Origin: Leptoclinus maculatus
Lineage: Eukaryota > Chordata > Actinopteri > Perciformes > Stichaeidae
Assembly (NCBI GenBank): GCA_032191485.1
Contig: JAVDOI010000019.1
Coordinates: 8,982,284-9,046,283, forward strand
Direction of reading: 5' to 3'
Length of the DNA: 64,000 bases
Both the position numbers and the translations under genes were made by a program. Positions within the stretch are counted from its first letter, which is position 1; each line of letters starts with the position of its first letter. Under the pieces are notes generated by a model. It was not told the origin of the DNA. It worked only from the letters and a program-made list of their open reading frames with translations, and searched no databases. Shown piece after piece: positions 1-15,000 of this stretch.

Positions 1-105
1 ACTTGCAACAAAGATGTTCTACACATCTATCAGAATAATGACTTGTTCAATATTGTTTATTCAAATTCTTCAACTAATCACTCTTCCTGTGCCTCTCCGT
101 GGTAG

Positions 106-1053
106 GGTCTACCTGGACTCACTGGTTCAAAGGGACAGAGAGGAGAGAGAGTAAGTCTAACATGTGCAATTACTTTAGACTGAACAATGAAGAGGATGAA
201 AATGATCTGTTGTGAATACAGGTTCATGCTTTCTTTCCTTTTGTTGCCACTTAGGGAGAGCCTGGATATGTTATAGCTGGCGCAGATGCAAACTTCGTTC
301 CTGGTCGAAAAGGAGAGCCAGGATCTTCAGTAAGTCCTTAAAAAAAAACAAATTTGGAGTTTTCCAACAGTTAACTTCAGGACAGTTCAAATGTTTCACA
401 CTGCATGTTACAGGGTCCCCAGGGGCCTCCTGGCGTATTTGGGGTCAATGGAGCTCCAGGCCTACCTGGCCAGTCAGGACCACCAGGCTCACCAGGAATA
501 TCTGATAAGGTAACTTGAGAGTGATCGTTTTTGGGGCCTTAACCCAACATTGCAACGATGATCTTGCGTTGTTTCACGGTATCATATTGCATAACATAAA
601 GTCAGACCAGCCTAGAGGAAGCAGTATGAAGTGTCACAGAATGCACCAAACATCGACCAGTTATTTTTACTGTTTGCACTCCGCAGGGGGATCCTGGGGA
701 GCTGGGAGCAAAAGTAAGTATCTATTTAATAGATCTATCTATTAGTCTTTTTTAAAGGTTGCACTGGAAAATGTAATTATAAATCATACATTGTGTCTAC
801 ATGCATAATGGGCCTTATGCCCAGTGATTTAATGAATCGGATGTTACCAGCTATGAAATATTCATTGTTTCATTTTTATCTGATAATTATTTTTGAAAGG
901 GCTTACGTGGGAAGCAGGGTGTGAAAGGAGACAAAGGAGAGTCGGGAAAAGATGTAAGCACATTGTTGACAATATTAATAGAAGTGGCAAAAGACATTGA
1001 AAGATAAATCAGAGTTGCTTACTGAAAGTGTTTTTCTCCCCTCTTTGTTCTTT

Positions 1054-1112
<59 letters not shown>

Positions 1113-4100
1113 TGCATGCATATGCAAACTACTGTAGGGTATTGCAGGTTTGCCTGGTCCCATTGGCATTGATGGGGTGCCAGGATTATCAGGCCAGAAA
1201 GGGGAGACGGTAAAAGTGTTAATGACTTTTTAAAAAATACACATTTTGAACCAGTCCATTGAAAATACTTAAATATTAAAGTAGTGAGGAAGCAACTGGC
1301 TTATAAATGGCTAATAAATATTCCTTTTTTTTTGCAGGGTGAAGACGGAATTGGTATACAAGGTATTCAAGGTCCTCGTGGAGAGCCGGGAGAGAAGGTA
1401 CATTGCAATGGACTTGCAAAAACTAACCATAAATATGGACTATTATAATTTAATTTAGAGTTCAATATACTGTATGTATACAGAGTTCAGTGTCCACAAC
1501 GCCACATAGCGGTTTCTATCAACTAAGATAATGAGAACAACAGGCTGATTGTTTTTTATGGGGAAGATTGTAAAGGTGGGGCAGGATCGCACTGGACGCA
1601 ATAATATAAAATCCCATTTTCGTTTCAGTGTGTGAACTGTTTTTTTGCAGGGATATATCGGCTTAACAGGACCAGTTGGCCTAAAGGTAAAAAACATGAA
1701 AAAAAAACATTTGAACACTCTGAGTGTGACATGTTATGGTTAAAAGCCAAACACCTGTTTGTAAAATAACATTTGTAATCTTTTAAGGGTGATCGTGGAG
1801 AGCAGGGCCTCCAAGGAATCATCGGACTTCGGGTGTGCATTTCACCATTATTTTCTGTTCAATAGCAATGAGTTCATGCATATTTTGCCCTCAAATGCAT
1901 ATTTGACAGCTTAGTCTAATGAGAGCAAACCTGTTTAAAGGGTGAATATTGTGTAAGAATCGATGATGAAAGAATTCAGAACCAGTGATTTATTTGTACC
2001 TGCAGGGGAAGAAGGGATTCAATGGGGAGCAAGGGGTCAAGGTGAGTTCATCCCACACCACGTGTCCACTCTCTCTTCATCAGTCTGAACATATTTGCTT
2101 TATAATTAATATGATGAAGTAAAATAATCAATTTATTTCAGCCAACAGTTATGCTTGCAATTGATTTATTAATACTGGCGTCACACAGGAATAAAAATGG
2201 GTGCACGTGAATGTGTGCATCCATATTCGTGCAGTTTTCAGTGTTGCATACCTATTTTCTTTGTCTTTTTAGGGAGAACAAGGAGAGATGGGACCAATAG
2301 GAACACAAGGACCCACAGTGAGAGAGGATTTCATCTTGACGATACACATATATATATACACATGTTGAAGTGCTGAGACAAAATGTTGTTTACAATGTCT
2401 TACAACTTGCATATTGCCTGCACACTGACGCATGTCATGAAGTCCCACTAAACCGACATAATCATATTTGCCACTGGCTCACCTGAGCATATTTAAATCC
2501 ACTTTTTAATTCATTTTTGATTAAAAATAAAGCCTGAGGCAGAAGCAATATATTCATCAACTGGGACCGAATGGCTGGAAATGCTGTCGATACACCATTT
2601 ATTTAGTGTTTTCTAACGTCTCAAAACAGACATTTAGATTACGATGCATGAACAAATAAAGAAGACATTTTGTTCTGGGGGTTTCAATGATTACAATCAT
2701 GCGCCAAATTGTCATACCTCAGTGGGTCTCTTTATCAAATGGGCCATTTTGTCATGCATCGCTGATTTTTAATTTGATGCAGTTCGTCTTTTGGAAGTGA
2801 CTATCACAAAAAAAATTGTCGTCATGAGGACCATGTTCCTGTCCTTTGTAATAGAGCTTTGAACAGAACAGCTAATAAAGTGCTGGCTAATAGCAGGGAG
2901 TGGTAGTTTGTTTATATGGTGTTTATTAGAGCTGAAAGTAAGTTGAGGAATAACAAGAGATTTGATGTGTCGATTGGCACGAAATATAAAGTAGCAATCG
3001 TAATAGAAACGGCAATATAGAATTCAGAAATATTTTCAATTTACCTCGATCTTTCCAGGGACTGACGGGGCCATTGGGGTTAAAAGGAGATGAGGGTCCA
3101 AGAGGAGCCGCTGGAGATCCTGCCAAGGGCGTAAGAAAACTACTTTACTATAAACTATAGAAATAGAAGAACTTTAGACTCACAATCAGTCTTCCTTTTT
3201 CCATCCCAACAGATAATTGGCCCAACTGGAAAAAAGGGTGCCAGGGTAAGTAACCAAAGTCCACTTTGGTTATTAATCCAGGAACACATTTTCTGTTGTA
3301 CCATGCATCACCGCTCTTTACACCTCTGAGCTGTGGAGCACATCTACATTCTTCTGCAATTTAGTTTTCTGCACAATTCTTTGCTGCAAATAAGGTAAAC
3401 AGAGAAGGAAGGATCACATCAATGTTTATGACATAATAGGCAACAAGTAAAGTTACATAAGTAATCATTAAGTGATTTACAATCAAACTCTGCTAATCTG
3501 ATCCATCAGAAATGTTTGGGTTTGGTTTGATCAGATTTGATTGTAGTGGCCTGTTAACATTAAACAACCCCACAACTGTCATCGCATTTTGATTTAGATG
3601 TTGCTAAACTCTGATTGGTGCATATAAATATGTGATATCAGGCTTTTTTTTTCTGTTTTTGGATCCACCTGCTGAGGTTTCACTCAATCAACAAGATTAC
3701 TCATGGCTCCATAAACGCTGTGCCTCCAAGAAATATTTATGTAATCAAAACTTAATTAGTGAAAAGTCTGCAATGGTCTCCATCTGTTGGCCACTGAGCT
3801 GCATTGACTACAGATTTTAGGGTTTGAGAAGTTGGAAAGTGTTGCTTGCTGGTTAGTTTTTCCCAATTAGTCCAAAGATTTAAACTAGTGACATAATCTA
3901 AACGTGTTCAATTTTGTCACAACCTTAGTTGTTTGCCAGAGGGAAGTGATTCTGTTAATGTTTTATTCTGTCGAGACATTGTTAATTAATTGGTCGGGGT
4001 ATTTCTTGCACACTCAGACTCAGTCCTCTGGGTCGACTTATCAAACACAATTAAGATTTTCTCTCATTAGCTTTTGAAGTGGGACTGAATGCTCCACTGA

Positions 4101-7100
4101 TTGGGACCCCTTTAATCTCTCAGTCTACAGGGTGCCATTTAAAGTGAAGAGTTTTGTTTTGGAACTGTTGTTTGTTCTGGTGACAAGAGTCATGTTGATT
4201 CTGTGTTTGTGTGCATGTGTGGGTATTTTTCCTGTCGGTCAGGGAGACATTGGTCCAGTCGGCCCCACAGGCCCCCAGGGAATAAAGGGTGAACAAGGAG
4301 ACAAAGGAGACAAGGTTAATAATGAGAAATAACTATCATAATTTGTAATTTCCGCTTGTTGTCATTTTTCAGATTTACTAAGAAAATAATGAATCAGTTA
4401 GAGCAGAATAACTGTTTATTAAATATTTAGGTATGGTTTGTTTTAATGTGTGCAGGGAAGTCCTGGTTTTGGGATTCCAGGACAGCGGGGACCAAAGGGA
4501 GAAAATGGCGAGAGGGTGAGTCACTGTCATTTAACAGTTAAACCTTGTTCTCATCATACAACACTGAAGCAGAAAACAGCTGGACGTTGTACTAATGTTT
4601 AATCCTTTTACATTTCATTTACAGGGAAATGTTGGTTTGTCTGGAAAACCAGGACCAAAAGTAAGAAAAAATACTTCTTTCTCAAAGCTGCTCTAATCAA
4701 TATTTTCCATATTAAAAATTAATCAAATGCAAAATGAATGTGACAGCATTCGCGTGTACCGACCCTACTAGTGACCCTAAACTTTCAAAATAAACGATCA
4801 AAATCCTTAAAACCTACTTAAAATATATTTTCATTTCATGGTTGTTACTGTTACTAAACACAAGTCATCTGTTTGTCCAGGGGCGCGATAGCTCTAAAGG
4901 TGACAAAGGCACCATTGGGTTATCCGGCAATCCTGGAGAACCAGGATTAAGAGGTAAAGATGTAAGTAAATCCTGAGTGGCTGTTACAGCAATGATACAA
5001 GTTGTTTGTACTCTCAAGCACATTTCATATGTATTTTCCTAATGAGGTTTTGCTTTAGTAAACACATCAGGAGAAAGCTCATAGTATTTGTTAAAATGTG
5101 AGACAAACACACAATATGGGATACGTGTGATATGTACGGATGAGAACTGGAGCAGGAAAATGTATTGAACACAAGTATTAACAATGACGGTTGACTTTGT
5201 GTGTAGGGTGCACCTGGAACTGAAGGAAAACAAGGAACTAAGGTACAGTCAGGATGTTTAATTGATGCTTTAGTTTGGTTTGTAGGTCAGCGATGTTGCT
5301 CAGGAGGTTAGCTAGTTCCATGATGATTTATAATCAATACTGTCAGATACTGAATTTACTTACTTTAAGTGATTACGTTGTTTTGTCTTTCACAGGGAGA
5401 GCAAGGATCACCTGGAGAGCCTGGTGACAGAGGAATTAGGGTATTTATTTTATGTTTTCCAAGATTAAAGGCAGAATAATACACATATAAACATACATAT
5501 AATACCCCTAAACAAAAGATAATAATAACCTTTCTACTCACCATCTGTGTCATAAATGAAGGGTCTCATCAACAGATAATAGAGTTTTTTTAGGGTGCCA
5601 CTTTGTCATTAATAACAGTTAGCTCCAAAATGTACAAGCTCCACTCACTGTCTGCCAGGACTCCTGCTGAGCAAACGTCAACGTTGCAGAAATTATACAC
5701 ACATTTGCTCACAGCGGCACTTATTTTACATGTTTGATTTTGTATCTACTAAGACTTTTGATGCAAACAGCAATATAACAAGGATATGTTCTTTTTAATT
5801 GCTGTTGATCAGGGTCCACTGGGGCTACCAGGGCGACTAGGGGACACAGGAGGCAAAGGAGATACTGGGACGTCTGGCCTGTCTGTAAGAATTTCATGAG
5901 ACTTAAACTCATAATGTCACTTCTGTGGAAGTTGTCTCTGTTGAATCAAATTATTTTTCCGTAGAGTGAAAGCCATCATAAGTAACTGGAAAAAAAATCA
6001 TGTTTCAAGATAACTTTAGATTTTCTGTTTTTTGAAGGGTACTGATGGAAAGAAAGGCGACAAAGGGGAGCAAGTATGTTTGTATTCACCAATGATCAGC
6101 ATGTTCATTGTTTCTCCCGGTTGATCATCCTTCTGTTTCGGTCACCATCTTCAAAACTTGCTATCCCTCTGTGACTTGATGATTTCTATTTCGATATGTT
6201 TACTAATTAAGTTGGGCTTTTTGTGTCTGCCACCCTTCAGTGCACCTACTGCTTTTCCTTTGTGTTACAAATATGGACTGTGTGTAGCAGTGTGACATGT
6301 TAGATTTTTAACTCTTGTTTTATTGTGCTCTTCTTTTGATCGTGCTGCCGTTGTCACAAAGGGAAAACCTGGACCTCCGGGAGGACAAGTAAACAAACCT
6401 CTATTGTCTTTTTTTTTTGACAGCCTCTCATCAGTTCAGCCATGTTTGACAAGTGTATTCGTTGTAACGAAGCTTATAAACACCAATCTCCCATAAGACC
6501 GTGCAAAATTTATTTCTGTTCTCAATCTTCTGAAATTGTCCATCAATTAGTAAATTAACTTTTTATTCATGATTTTTTCCTACCAGATTGTTGCAGATAA
6601 CAACATACTGACCAGAGCTATTAAGGTAGCTTGAAGAATAACTATGCTATATTCTATTTAACTTATTTTGAACTATTAATTGAACACCTCTTCTCTTCTC
6701 TTTGCTTCAGGGTGAACCAGGAGAGACTGGTCAGCCTGGTTTGAGTGGAGAAACGGGTCTGCTTGGACCAAGAGTGAGTTTCCCACAAACTGCAAGTTCA
6801 GAATCCTGCTGATCCCGATTACCATAGAAAGCCATAGAATCTTTTAAAGTATCAGATTGTACTGAAACAATCAGTCCATTAACTGATTAGTCAACTTGCA
6901 GAGAATTAATCTGCAAACTTTTGGATAATAAAATAATTGTTAGCCATTTTTTCTGGTTCCAGCCTCTCAATTGTGAGTTTTTTTTTTTTTGTATTTGGTC
7001 GTAGACAATTATAGTTAATTACCCCAATATTGATCTCTCTCCACAGGGTCCAGAGGGGAAGCCTGGACTACCAGCACCATCTCTGGTACGTTTATACGTC

Positions 7101-9002
7101 ATTTAAACTCGCATTTATTCTGGTACTGTTTGTGTCAGCTGTTTGTGTGTTTGTCTTGATGTAAGAAACTGTTTGTTTTGCAGGGTGGTTCTGCAAGAGA
7201 TGGACTTGATGGTTTGCCAGGGAGACCTGGAATGAAGGTAATACCAACTTCTGCTCACAGTTTTACTTGTATTATTATAATCTGCCCATGATAATTCCAT
7301 TGAGCTTTGTGCATCTACAGTATGCGCTTACTCAAGTTGTTTTATTATAACTGCAGGGTGACCAGGGGAAAAAAGGAGAGTCTGGTCTGGTGAGTAATAA
7401 CAATGTTTTATTTGTAACTTTATATTGTTCATACATAGTTAACCATGACAAAAAATGTTTTGCTCAAATCAGAAATAGATTCTTTATTTTGACGGATGTG
7501 TGTATAAATATGCCATTTGTGAGTGTTTTGTACCAGTACATAATACTATTTAATACTGTCAAGAGTATATGATTAAAAGGCTTGTTTTTTGTATGTGTGC
7601 ATGTGAACAGGGGGGAGATAAAGGAGGTCAAGGACGGGTTGGGATTGCTGGAATGCCTGGTTTACCGGGAACACCAGTGAGTATCCTGCAGCTAAACGTT
7701 AAAAATCCATCCTTTACATTTCTAATGGTGACATTAAGCCAATCTAACATAATATATTGTTGTTTCAGGTGTGTCATTTGCACGAGCCTTCTGCTTTTCC
7801 ACCTTAATAATCCATTTAAAAAAGTATCTCCAGAGATTGTAATTGCTTTTTTTTCATCTGCTCTACAGGGGAGGCCTGGCATTGACGGCAAGAGAGGCCT
7901 GCCAGGAAAAGATGTGAGACAATTACAGCACTGTGCTGAACGACACCCACTGGATTACTTTTATGCTTACCGACTGTACTATTTAGACTATTCAGATGTT
8001 TTAAATGCGTTGCTGTTGTTCAGTGAATTATTAAAATGGGAAATGTATTTTCTTCTCACAGGGAGAGCGAGCACCGAAAGGAGATGACGGCAAAAAGGTC
8101 ACTGACATTTATTGCAACCAACTTAAACATTTATGAAGCTATTTTTTTTAATACAATTGTAAACGTTCCACTCATTCCAGGGGGACCAGGGAGACACGGG
8201 TCTAAATGTAAGCGGTTTTGAGATAAGACAAATAGACATTTACGTTTGTGAGAAAACTGAGTGTTTTTCTTCCTTCTCAGGGTAAAGATGGCAGTAAGGG
8301 GGAACCAGGACCTCCAGGTCTGCCTGGTAGGCAGGTGCTTGTCACATCAGAGGTAAAAATCACCACCCGCATTGATAAATCAGGACCACCTAGACCTGCC
8401 AGACAGCTTAAACTTGACTGATTTGTACATGAATCCGTTCTCAGGGCGCCTCCACTGATGAAATTCGAGAAGCATTTCCTATCCCAATGGGTCCTCCAGG
8501 AGCTACTGTGAGTTTTGATGAGAACTCATGAATAATGGCACTTTAATTCAGCTGTTGCATGGCATAATTCATATGTTGCCTGCATGGCATCTGAGTCCAT
8601 CATTCAGCGATGACTTTAGTGCTTTTTATTGTGGGTTGCAATGAATCGTGCCTTTATCTGACATGGCAAGCTTGATGTCATGCATTGTAGATGCATGTTC
8701 CCATGTCTCGCTCCTCTGTTTCTGTGTGTTTAGGGTTCACCGGGAATGAAGGTAAGATAGTAATGTGGCTCATACTGAAACTGAGTTCTGAAAAAACGTA
8801 AATGTTGGCTCTGTTGCTCATTTGTCTTTTTTTTTTTGCAGGGTGATAAAGGAGAAACGGGCCAGAAAGGCAACACGGTAGTGTTTCATTGTTAACACAC
8901 AAAATCATACGTATATATGGAAATGAAATTACATTATGATCATTTAATTTAATGTCTCCATAGGGTGATGCTGGAGCTCCAGGGAAGGCTATTGAGATGA
9001 AG
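106..9002 (+). other. col7a1: col7a1 proximal triple-helix exons
   Basis: Exons read from splice sites and an unbroken Gly-X-Y frame: 106-150, 255-329, 414-509, 687-713, 900-953, 1138-1209, 1338-1397, 1651-1686, 1788-1832, 2006-2041, 2273-2317, 3059-3130, 3213-3245, 4243-4314, 4456-4515, 4625-4660, 4881-4961, 5207-5242, 5396-5440, 5813-5884, 6038-6073, 6362-6388, 6587-6625, 6711-6773, 7047-7085, 7184-7237, 7357-7389, 7611-7676, 7869-7913, 8062-8097, 8181-8207, 8281-8352, 8445-8507, 8734-8751, 8842-8877, 8964-9002. Exon lengths are multiples of 3, often 27, 36, 45, 54 or 72. The helix is interrupted at 255-329 (YVIAGADANFVP), 6587-6625 (IVADNNILTRAIK, no collagen repeat) and 8281-8507 (VLVTSEGASTDEIREAFPIP). 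Introns are mostly 80-400 bp; those at 2318-3058 and 3246-4242 are the longest and hold nothing recognised. Individual boundaries may be off by a few bases. Confidence 0.82.
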
Positions 9003-12000
9003 GTAAACACAGGGTGTACTAATCTCTCCTCTGGGATACATGTTCTTGTTTTGCACATTGAACACATGTTTCCCTCTTATTTAGGACATTGAAGTGATGT
9101 TTGAAGCCTACGGTATAAGGGTGAGCTCTGAGCATTGTTTACATTTTCAGTTTGATAGAATTTGTAACCGTGTAGTACAGCCCTTGTCTCAGTACAGTTT
9201 GAACCTTCTCAATGGAAACTTTCTTTCCCCCAGCTGCCTTTGCTGAAGTCTTTGATTGACAGGCTGCTGCAGGATGGAATAGAGGAGCTGCTTCATGTGC
9301 TCGGCAACTCCAGGAAAAAAAAAGAAAACACAGAAACTCACACCTCCAACGTCATCACTGAGTTCACAGTACGTAAACTCCAGGGAAGAAGTGTGAGAGT
9401 TATTTAAAAAGTGTCATGCATCTCACGCCTCATGGGGTTGTAAGACACTTCTACAAAACATCAATATTTTCTGAACAACATTAAAAGATGTGTGTGCTGT
9501 GCTGGTTACAAATCAGTCGGAATGATTTATTCCTGAACCCGTATGCATTCACCGAAAAAACTTTAAATTCTCTCAACTCTTAATAGTCAGTTCCACGGTC
9601 TCTTTTTTTAAGCAGCCGTTTCAATCCCGAGTCCTTTATGTCATTAAAAACGTCCAAAACAAAGAGCAGTAAGAACAAATTGCTACTTGTTTTTTTATTA
9701 ATTTGTTTCAACAGAGTTCAGTGAAGTTTGACCTCACCAGCCAGCCGCTGAAAGAGTTGGACACCATTGAGGACCCTGATTTAGATGGACCGCTTCCAGA
9801 GTCTTTGACAGTTGTAAGTAACTTAAAAATCTTCGTCTTGAATCTTTGAACCCTAAAAAATCTTAAGAAGTCTTTTTGTTGTTTCTAAGACAAATCAACT
9901 TGTCTCCAGGATTTAAAATTTTAGAATGCAAGAGTACATTGTTGATACTAGATCAGTGATGTGCTATAGTCTTGATTCAAACTGACAATTACAGAGGAAC
10001 AAGTACATCAGGAACAAGTAGTTTCTAACCTCATCATACAACACATATCGGATAAATAAAATAAGTAAACTTGCTTTTAGCTCAGGTAGACGCTACTAGT
10101 CCAAAATATTCTGTGTTTTGGTTTAAAGGACCCTTTGAGTGAAACTGCAGAGGGTCCGACTTTATGGACCAGGTCCACCCTGAACGGAGAGCAGGAGCTC
10201 GACAGGATTCCCACCAAGTTAAAGGGCTCCAGAGGGAAGGAGACGGTGGATGGGGACAGTGAAGGCATCTCTTCCCTCAAAATGAATCTGACAGTAGTCA
10301 ACTCGACATTCAATTATACTGCGACACAGGAGGTGAGGACATTTTACAACAAAGTATGCTAACTTTAAATGTACAATTTACTAAACTGTTGGAAACATGC
10401 TGAGAACATTAAACATGTTAATATTTAATTAACTATAATTTTTCAGCAACATGGGATTAAACCGAGTTGTGCATATTCACACCCGGCAGTTTGTGAATGT
10501 TCGCACAGTGGGATCTCAGTGTCTTACATTACTGATAACATTATCATTGACATAAAATAATAATCATTATTAGTATCTTTGAATCCAAAAATTTGATTTT
10601 CATGGCCGGCCTCTCCCTGTGCCTAGCTCTCACATGCTTTGCCACGTTTTTTGATAAAACAAATTGAAGTACTGAAAACTTGACAGAACTCAGGTGTCAG
10701 ATACAGTTTATGTTGCCTAACATTTATGTTCTGTTGATTACAAAAGGATAAAAACAATAAATGTGCCTGTCAGACGGTTTCAGGGTTACCAGAAACTGTG
10801 GCGGAGACTGTCCTTCAGGAAGACTCCCTGAAGAAGAACTCGGGACAAAAGAAGAAGAACAGGGAACGTGGGAAGGTAGAGCAAACATGGACTAATGTGT
10901 CTTGATTGATAACTTTAATTTATAATATCTAAGGACCATAGTAGTATTTCATGTTTTTGCTACTCCTTCCTACTTTTCAAGTATTTACTGATTTCAGTTA
11001 ATGCCACTAAAGTATGACAATCAACTCACAGAGTGTGCTTCAACAATTTTATGAAACTTAAAAAAACAAATCAGAAATACTGTCATGACCTAAGATCAGT
11101 ATCTGCCTGGAAGGTAGGAAAGGCCTTTATATTGATGCAGCACATTTCATTACATGTTTACTAAATGTGCTTGACATACAGCAACAAGTGACATTAGAAT
11201 GTATTAAAAACTAATGAGATAATCTAATCAATTCATGGAATGCCTCCAAGTATATTTGATTTGTAATAAATGGGTAGAAACATGCAAAACCGCCAGTTTG
11301 GTCCCATACAAATAGGTTTAATAACTTTAACACTAAGGCCTTCTAAACATCTTCATGTAAAGGTGTTTACTACCTATTCCCTTTTTATATATCACCCTCA
11401 ACTTACAGTATCAACCTCATAATTTCATGCTTGATCATCAACGTCTTAAGCATGAGAAACCTTTCATTTGTTTTTCTCTCTGACTGTGAACTTCTTAACC
11501 AGGGCAAAGGAAATAAAGGACGACATAAGAGGCAGAGACAACGCCTGGTAAATGTCCTTCAAGGGGTCCAAACTAAACCTGAGAACTCAACTCATCTTTT
11601 GCCCCAACTAAACAACATAAAAACCAACTAACACAGCCATTAACATAACATTATTTGTGTGTAAATAACAGCTTTAGTACTTAAACTGTTTTAAAAAATC
11701 ATAATAAACTAACATTTTTAAGATATAACAAGCAGAATTATCATTTCATTGTATACATGGTGTGGCTGGTAAAACTAAATGCATGCATGTGTCTTAACGT
11801 CCTTGTGCTTCTCATTATATTAATAACAGATTTGATAATAGTTTCCTTTTGTAATCGCTTGGCATTGTCGTCTTCCAGCCATCGACACACATTATAAACG
11901 ATGATGTGTAACAGTATCTTCCTGTAATTATTGTCACTTCTCTTTTATCTAAAGACAAGTGATGAGGACGAGCAAGAAGAAGAAGAAGAGGAGGAAGAGG

Positions 12001-15000
12001 AGTTTTATAACAGCGAAGAATACAGTTATGACTACGAGGTAGGCAGCTGCTGCAATGAATGACTAATTCATGAACGGTGGGAAACTTCAGTTTAAAGGGA
12101 TGATCGACGACGTGGGGTTGTTACAGATTCGGAGCGTTGTCGTGGTGGGTGGCTTCTTGCTAACAGACCTGTCATCATATCAGGTTTTATTTTAATAGCA
12201 GCGCACCATTTGTGCCCACGCTAAACACTGGAGAGAGTTGATTAATGACACACCCACTACCTGAATTAATCATTAAGAATAAATTAGTTTGTCAATACAG
12301 CTTACTGCATCTGCTCTGCACATCATCCACTGGAGTCTCTGGAGGTTGGGAATGTTTAAAAATTATAATGATGGTTTTTTTCTTTTTTTTTTTAAACAGG
12401 AAGAACTTTCCCCAAGTGAATCTTCCGTTTCTAAGGAGAGCAAAGACAACAGACAGGTACATTTGCTTCATACAACATCTGTTTCAGCTGGATTGGGAAT
12501 AAAATGTTTCGCAGCTCACCAAACGGATGAAATCCCCCTTCCAGTGGATAAAAAGGTGGAGGATTATTAATCGGTAGCCCAGATGATAACAAAAAGTAAT
12601 TTACCGTTGCACGACCGCACTCTGATAGAAAGGAAGCAGAGACAGCTGAGCTCAGTTATGAGGAATAATAACATATGTATGCTGATTTGATCTTTTGTAG
12701 GAGGAACAATTACCCACACACAGTCCTGCTCTGTTAGGAACAATGGCGGGAGCCTCCAGTCGTCCTCTAACATCCTCCACAGACAGACAAATAGATGAAC
12801 AGGTGAAACTACACTCAATGTCTGATTTATTTCTTAAAATTGTTCTCGACATTTTTTACATTGTTTCTTACATATTTGATATATAATAAACGTATATTAA
12901 ACGCAACCAAGTACCAATAAAACAGGTCAAAATCCCCTCACCCCAATCTGTCCGCTGACATACACGGAATAAAGAAGTGTAGCGGTGTGTGTATATCATT
13001 TGTTTTTATTTCTCAATAACCCATTTTTTTCAAATCCCCTAGGTTCTCTTGACAACCACACAGCCACTATCTCAACCCACGGGTGATATAGCAAAGGTAA
13101 GGGGGGGGGGCAGCTGGACTTGTTTGTTGTCACATATAGAATTTCTAATCAATGGGGTGCTTCACTTTATGAGGCGCTATTGTCACTGTCACATTCTTAT
13201 CTTTCCTCTATTGTTATGACCAGGATGAAGTGTCACTTCCTACACCTCCCGTCACAACAGAAGAACCGGACGAGGTAGAGAGCTTTGATTTGATTTGAAA
13301 GGCTTGAATCTTAAACTGCATGCGTCTGAAAGACCCTCGCATGCCTTGGAATGCAAATCTCTTTTATTAACACTAAACACAAGACACCTGAAAATGATGG
13401 ACAAGTGCTGAAGAAATGAAGGATGGGCTTCACTCTCTCTCCCTGTCATAATATATATATAATAACATGCTTTAAGTAATAAGCACTTGGCATCATATTT
13501 CAAGACCTTTTCTTCTTTCTATTTCCTTTACAAATTTCACCAGTGCAAACAAAGTGCACATGTTCGTATAAGGCTAATTTGAATAGAGTGGGAATGGAAA
13601 TATACCATCATAGACGTTACCGAAGCATGAGACAGGAGAGCATTTCTCAGCGGCATGCTTTTAGCATGATTTCTCTATCTTGCCTGAATGGGAATGAGCA
13701 GAAATAGAGACCTAGTCTCTTCTGGAATGATTTACTGGCAAAGAAACAACTCCAGAGAGTTATACTTTTAATACTTTCTCTGTCTCATTTTTTTAAACAG
13801 GATGTCTCTTAAAGTCCCAAGACACTGTGACTATAGGGGTGTTAAGCAATCATAAGAAAGCACACACACTACGTGGAGCGTGTGAATAAACTGTGAACTG
13901 TTTTGCTGGTGAGGAGCCCTGAACCACGAGGAAGGACTTCTTTCCACACAGAGACCGTGTCACTCACCCAAACCTATGGCCATACCAAAGTTCATATATC
14001 TCGTATATATGGGGGCTTTGATTTTGAGTAGAGTTATAGCGAAAATTAGGCACTGTTAAAGTATATGAATTGTTTCCCCATGTCCAGTTTATTTTCATTC
14101 TTCACTAATTTATTTATTCAGACAAATATTTCTCTGTAACATATAAGACATCGGATAAAACACAGAAGTTGTGGCAACAATTTCAATATATATCTCCTTT
14201 TGACAAGTTGTACTGACATTTTATTTATTAAAACTTGGAAATGTGTTGTGTTGTTACTTCACCAAACATCTTTGAACGCCAGTGATATTATTCAGAATGT
14301 AGTGGTACTATAATCACATCAAACGTTCTTTTCACTGGTGAAATTTCTCTCTGTTATTACATTGTTTTGTCTGTGTTTTAACCTCTCTGTGCATGTATCC
14401 TTTCAGTAAAAGAATATTGAAATAACTTTCTCAGCAAATGTGTGTCTTCCTTTCTTACACTTGAACCACGAGCACACACATATTACTACAGCTGGTTGAA
14501 AAGAAAGCATCAAAATGATTGCGCTTGATTTGCTCATGAGAAGCTTTTGGGGGGGATTTCACAGGTGCCTCGATTCCAAATCAGGGTGAAGAGAAGCGCG
14601 CCTTGGCCCGACACCATGGTAAGTGTCCCTTTGGTTTTGTAGAAAACAGATTGATATATATAATAAAGAAATGGCAGTAAAAATATTTTTTTTATTTTAG
14701 GTGTTCATGCCAGGTGCCCCAGGTGGAAGAAGGCATTTCAAGGAGGCACAAAAAGTAGGTTTTTCCAGTCTTAAAAATGAAAATGTCCTACATTTCATCA
14801 AATAAAGTATGGAAATACAATTTCATGGCAACCATCCGTGGACCACATGTGATTGCCCCTTCATTTTAATTTCAGTCCTCTGGAGCTCAAGGTTACAACA
14901 GCTGGAATGTAAGTCTGTCTGTCATCAAAACTATTAAAAAAATATATATATTAATCCAAATTAGGATGTTGCAACTTGTAAATACAATGGTTTGTGTTAT

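Noticed and set aside
10786..10875. Alternative acceptor at gtttcag for the hinge exon
   Set aside because: It leads to an in-frame stop after about 15 codons; the acceptor at 10773 keeps the frame open through the exon.
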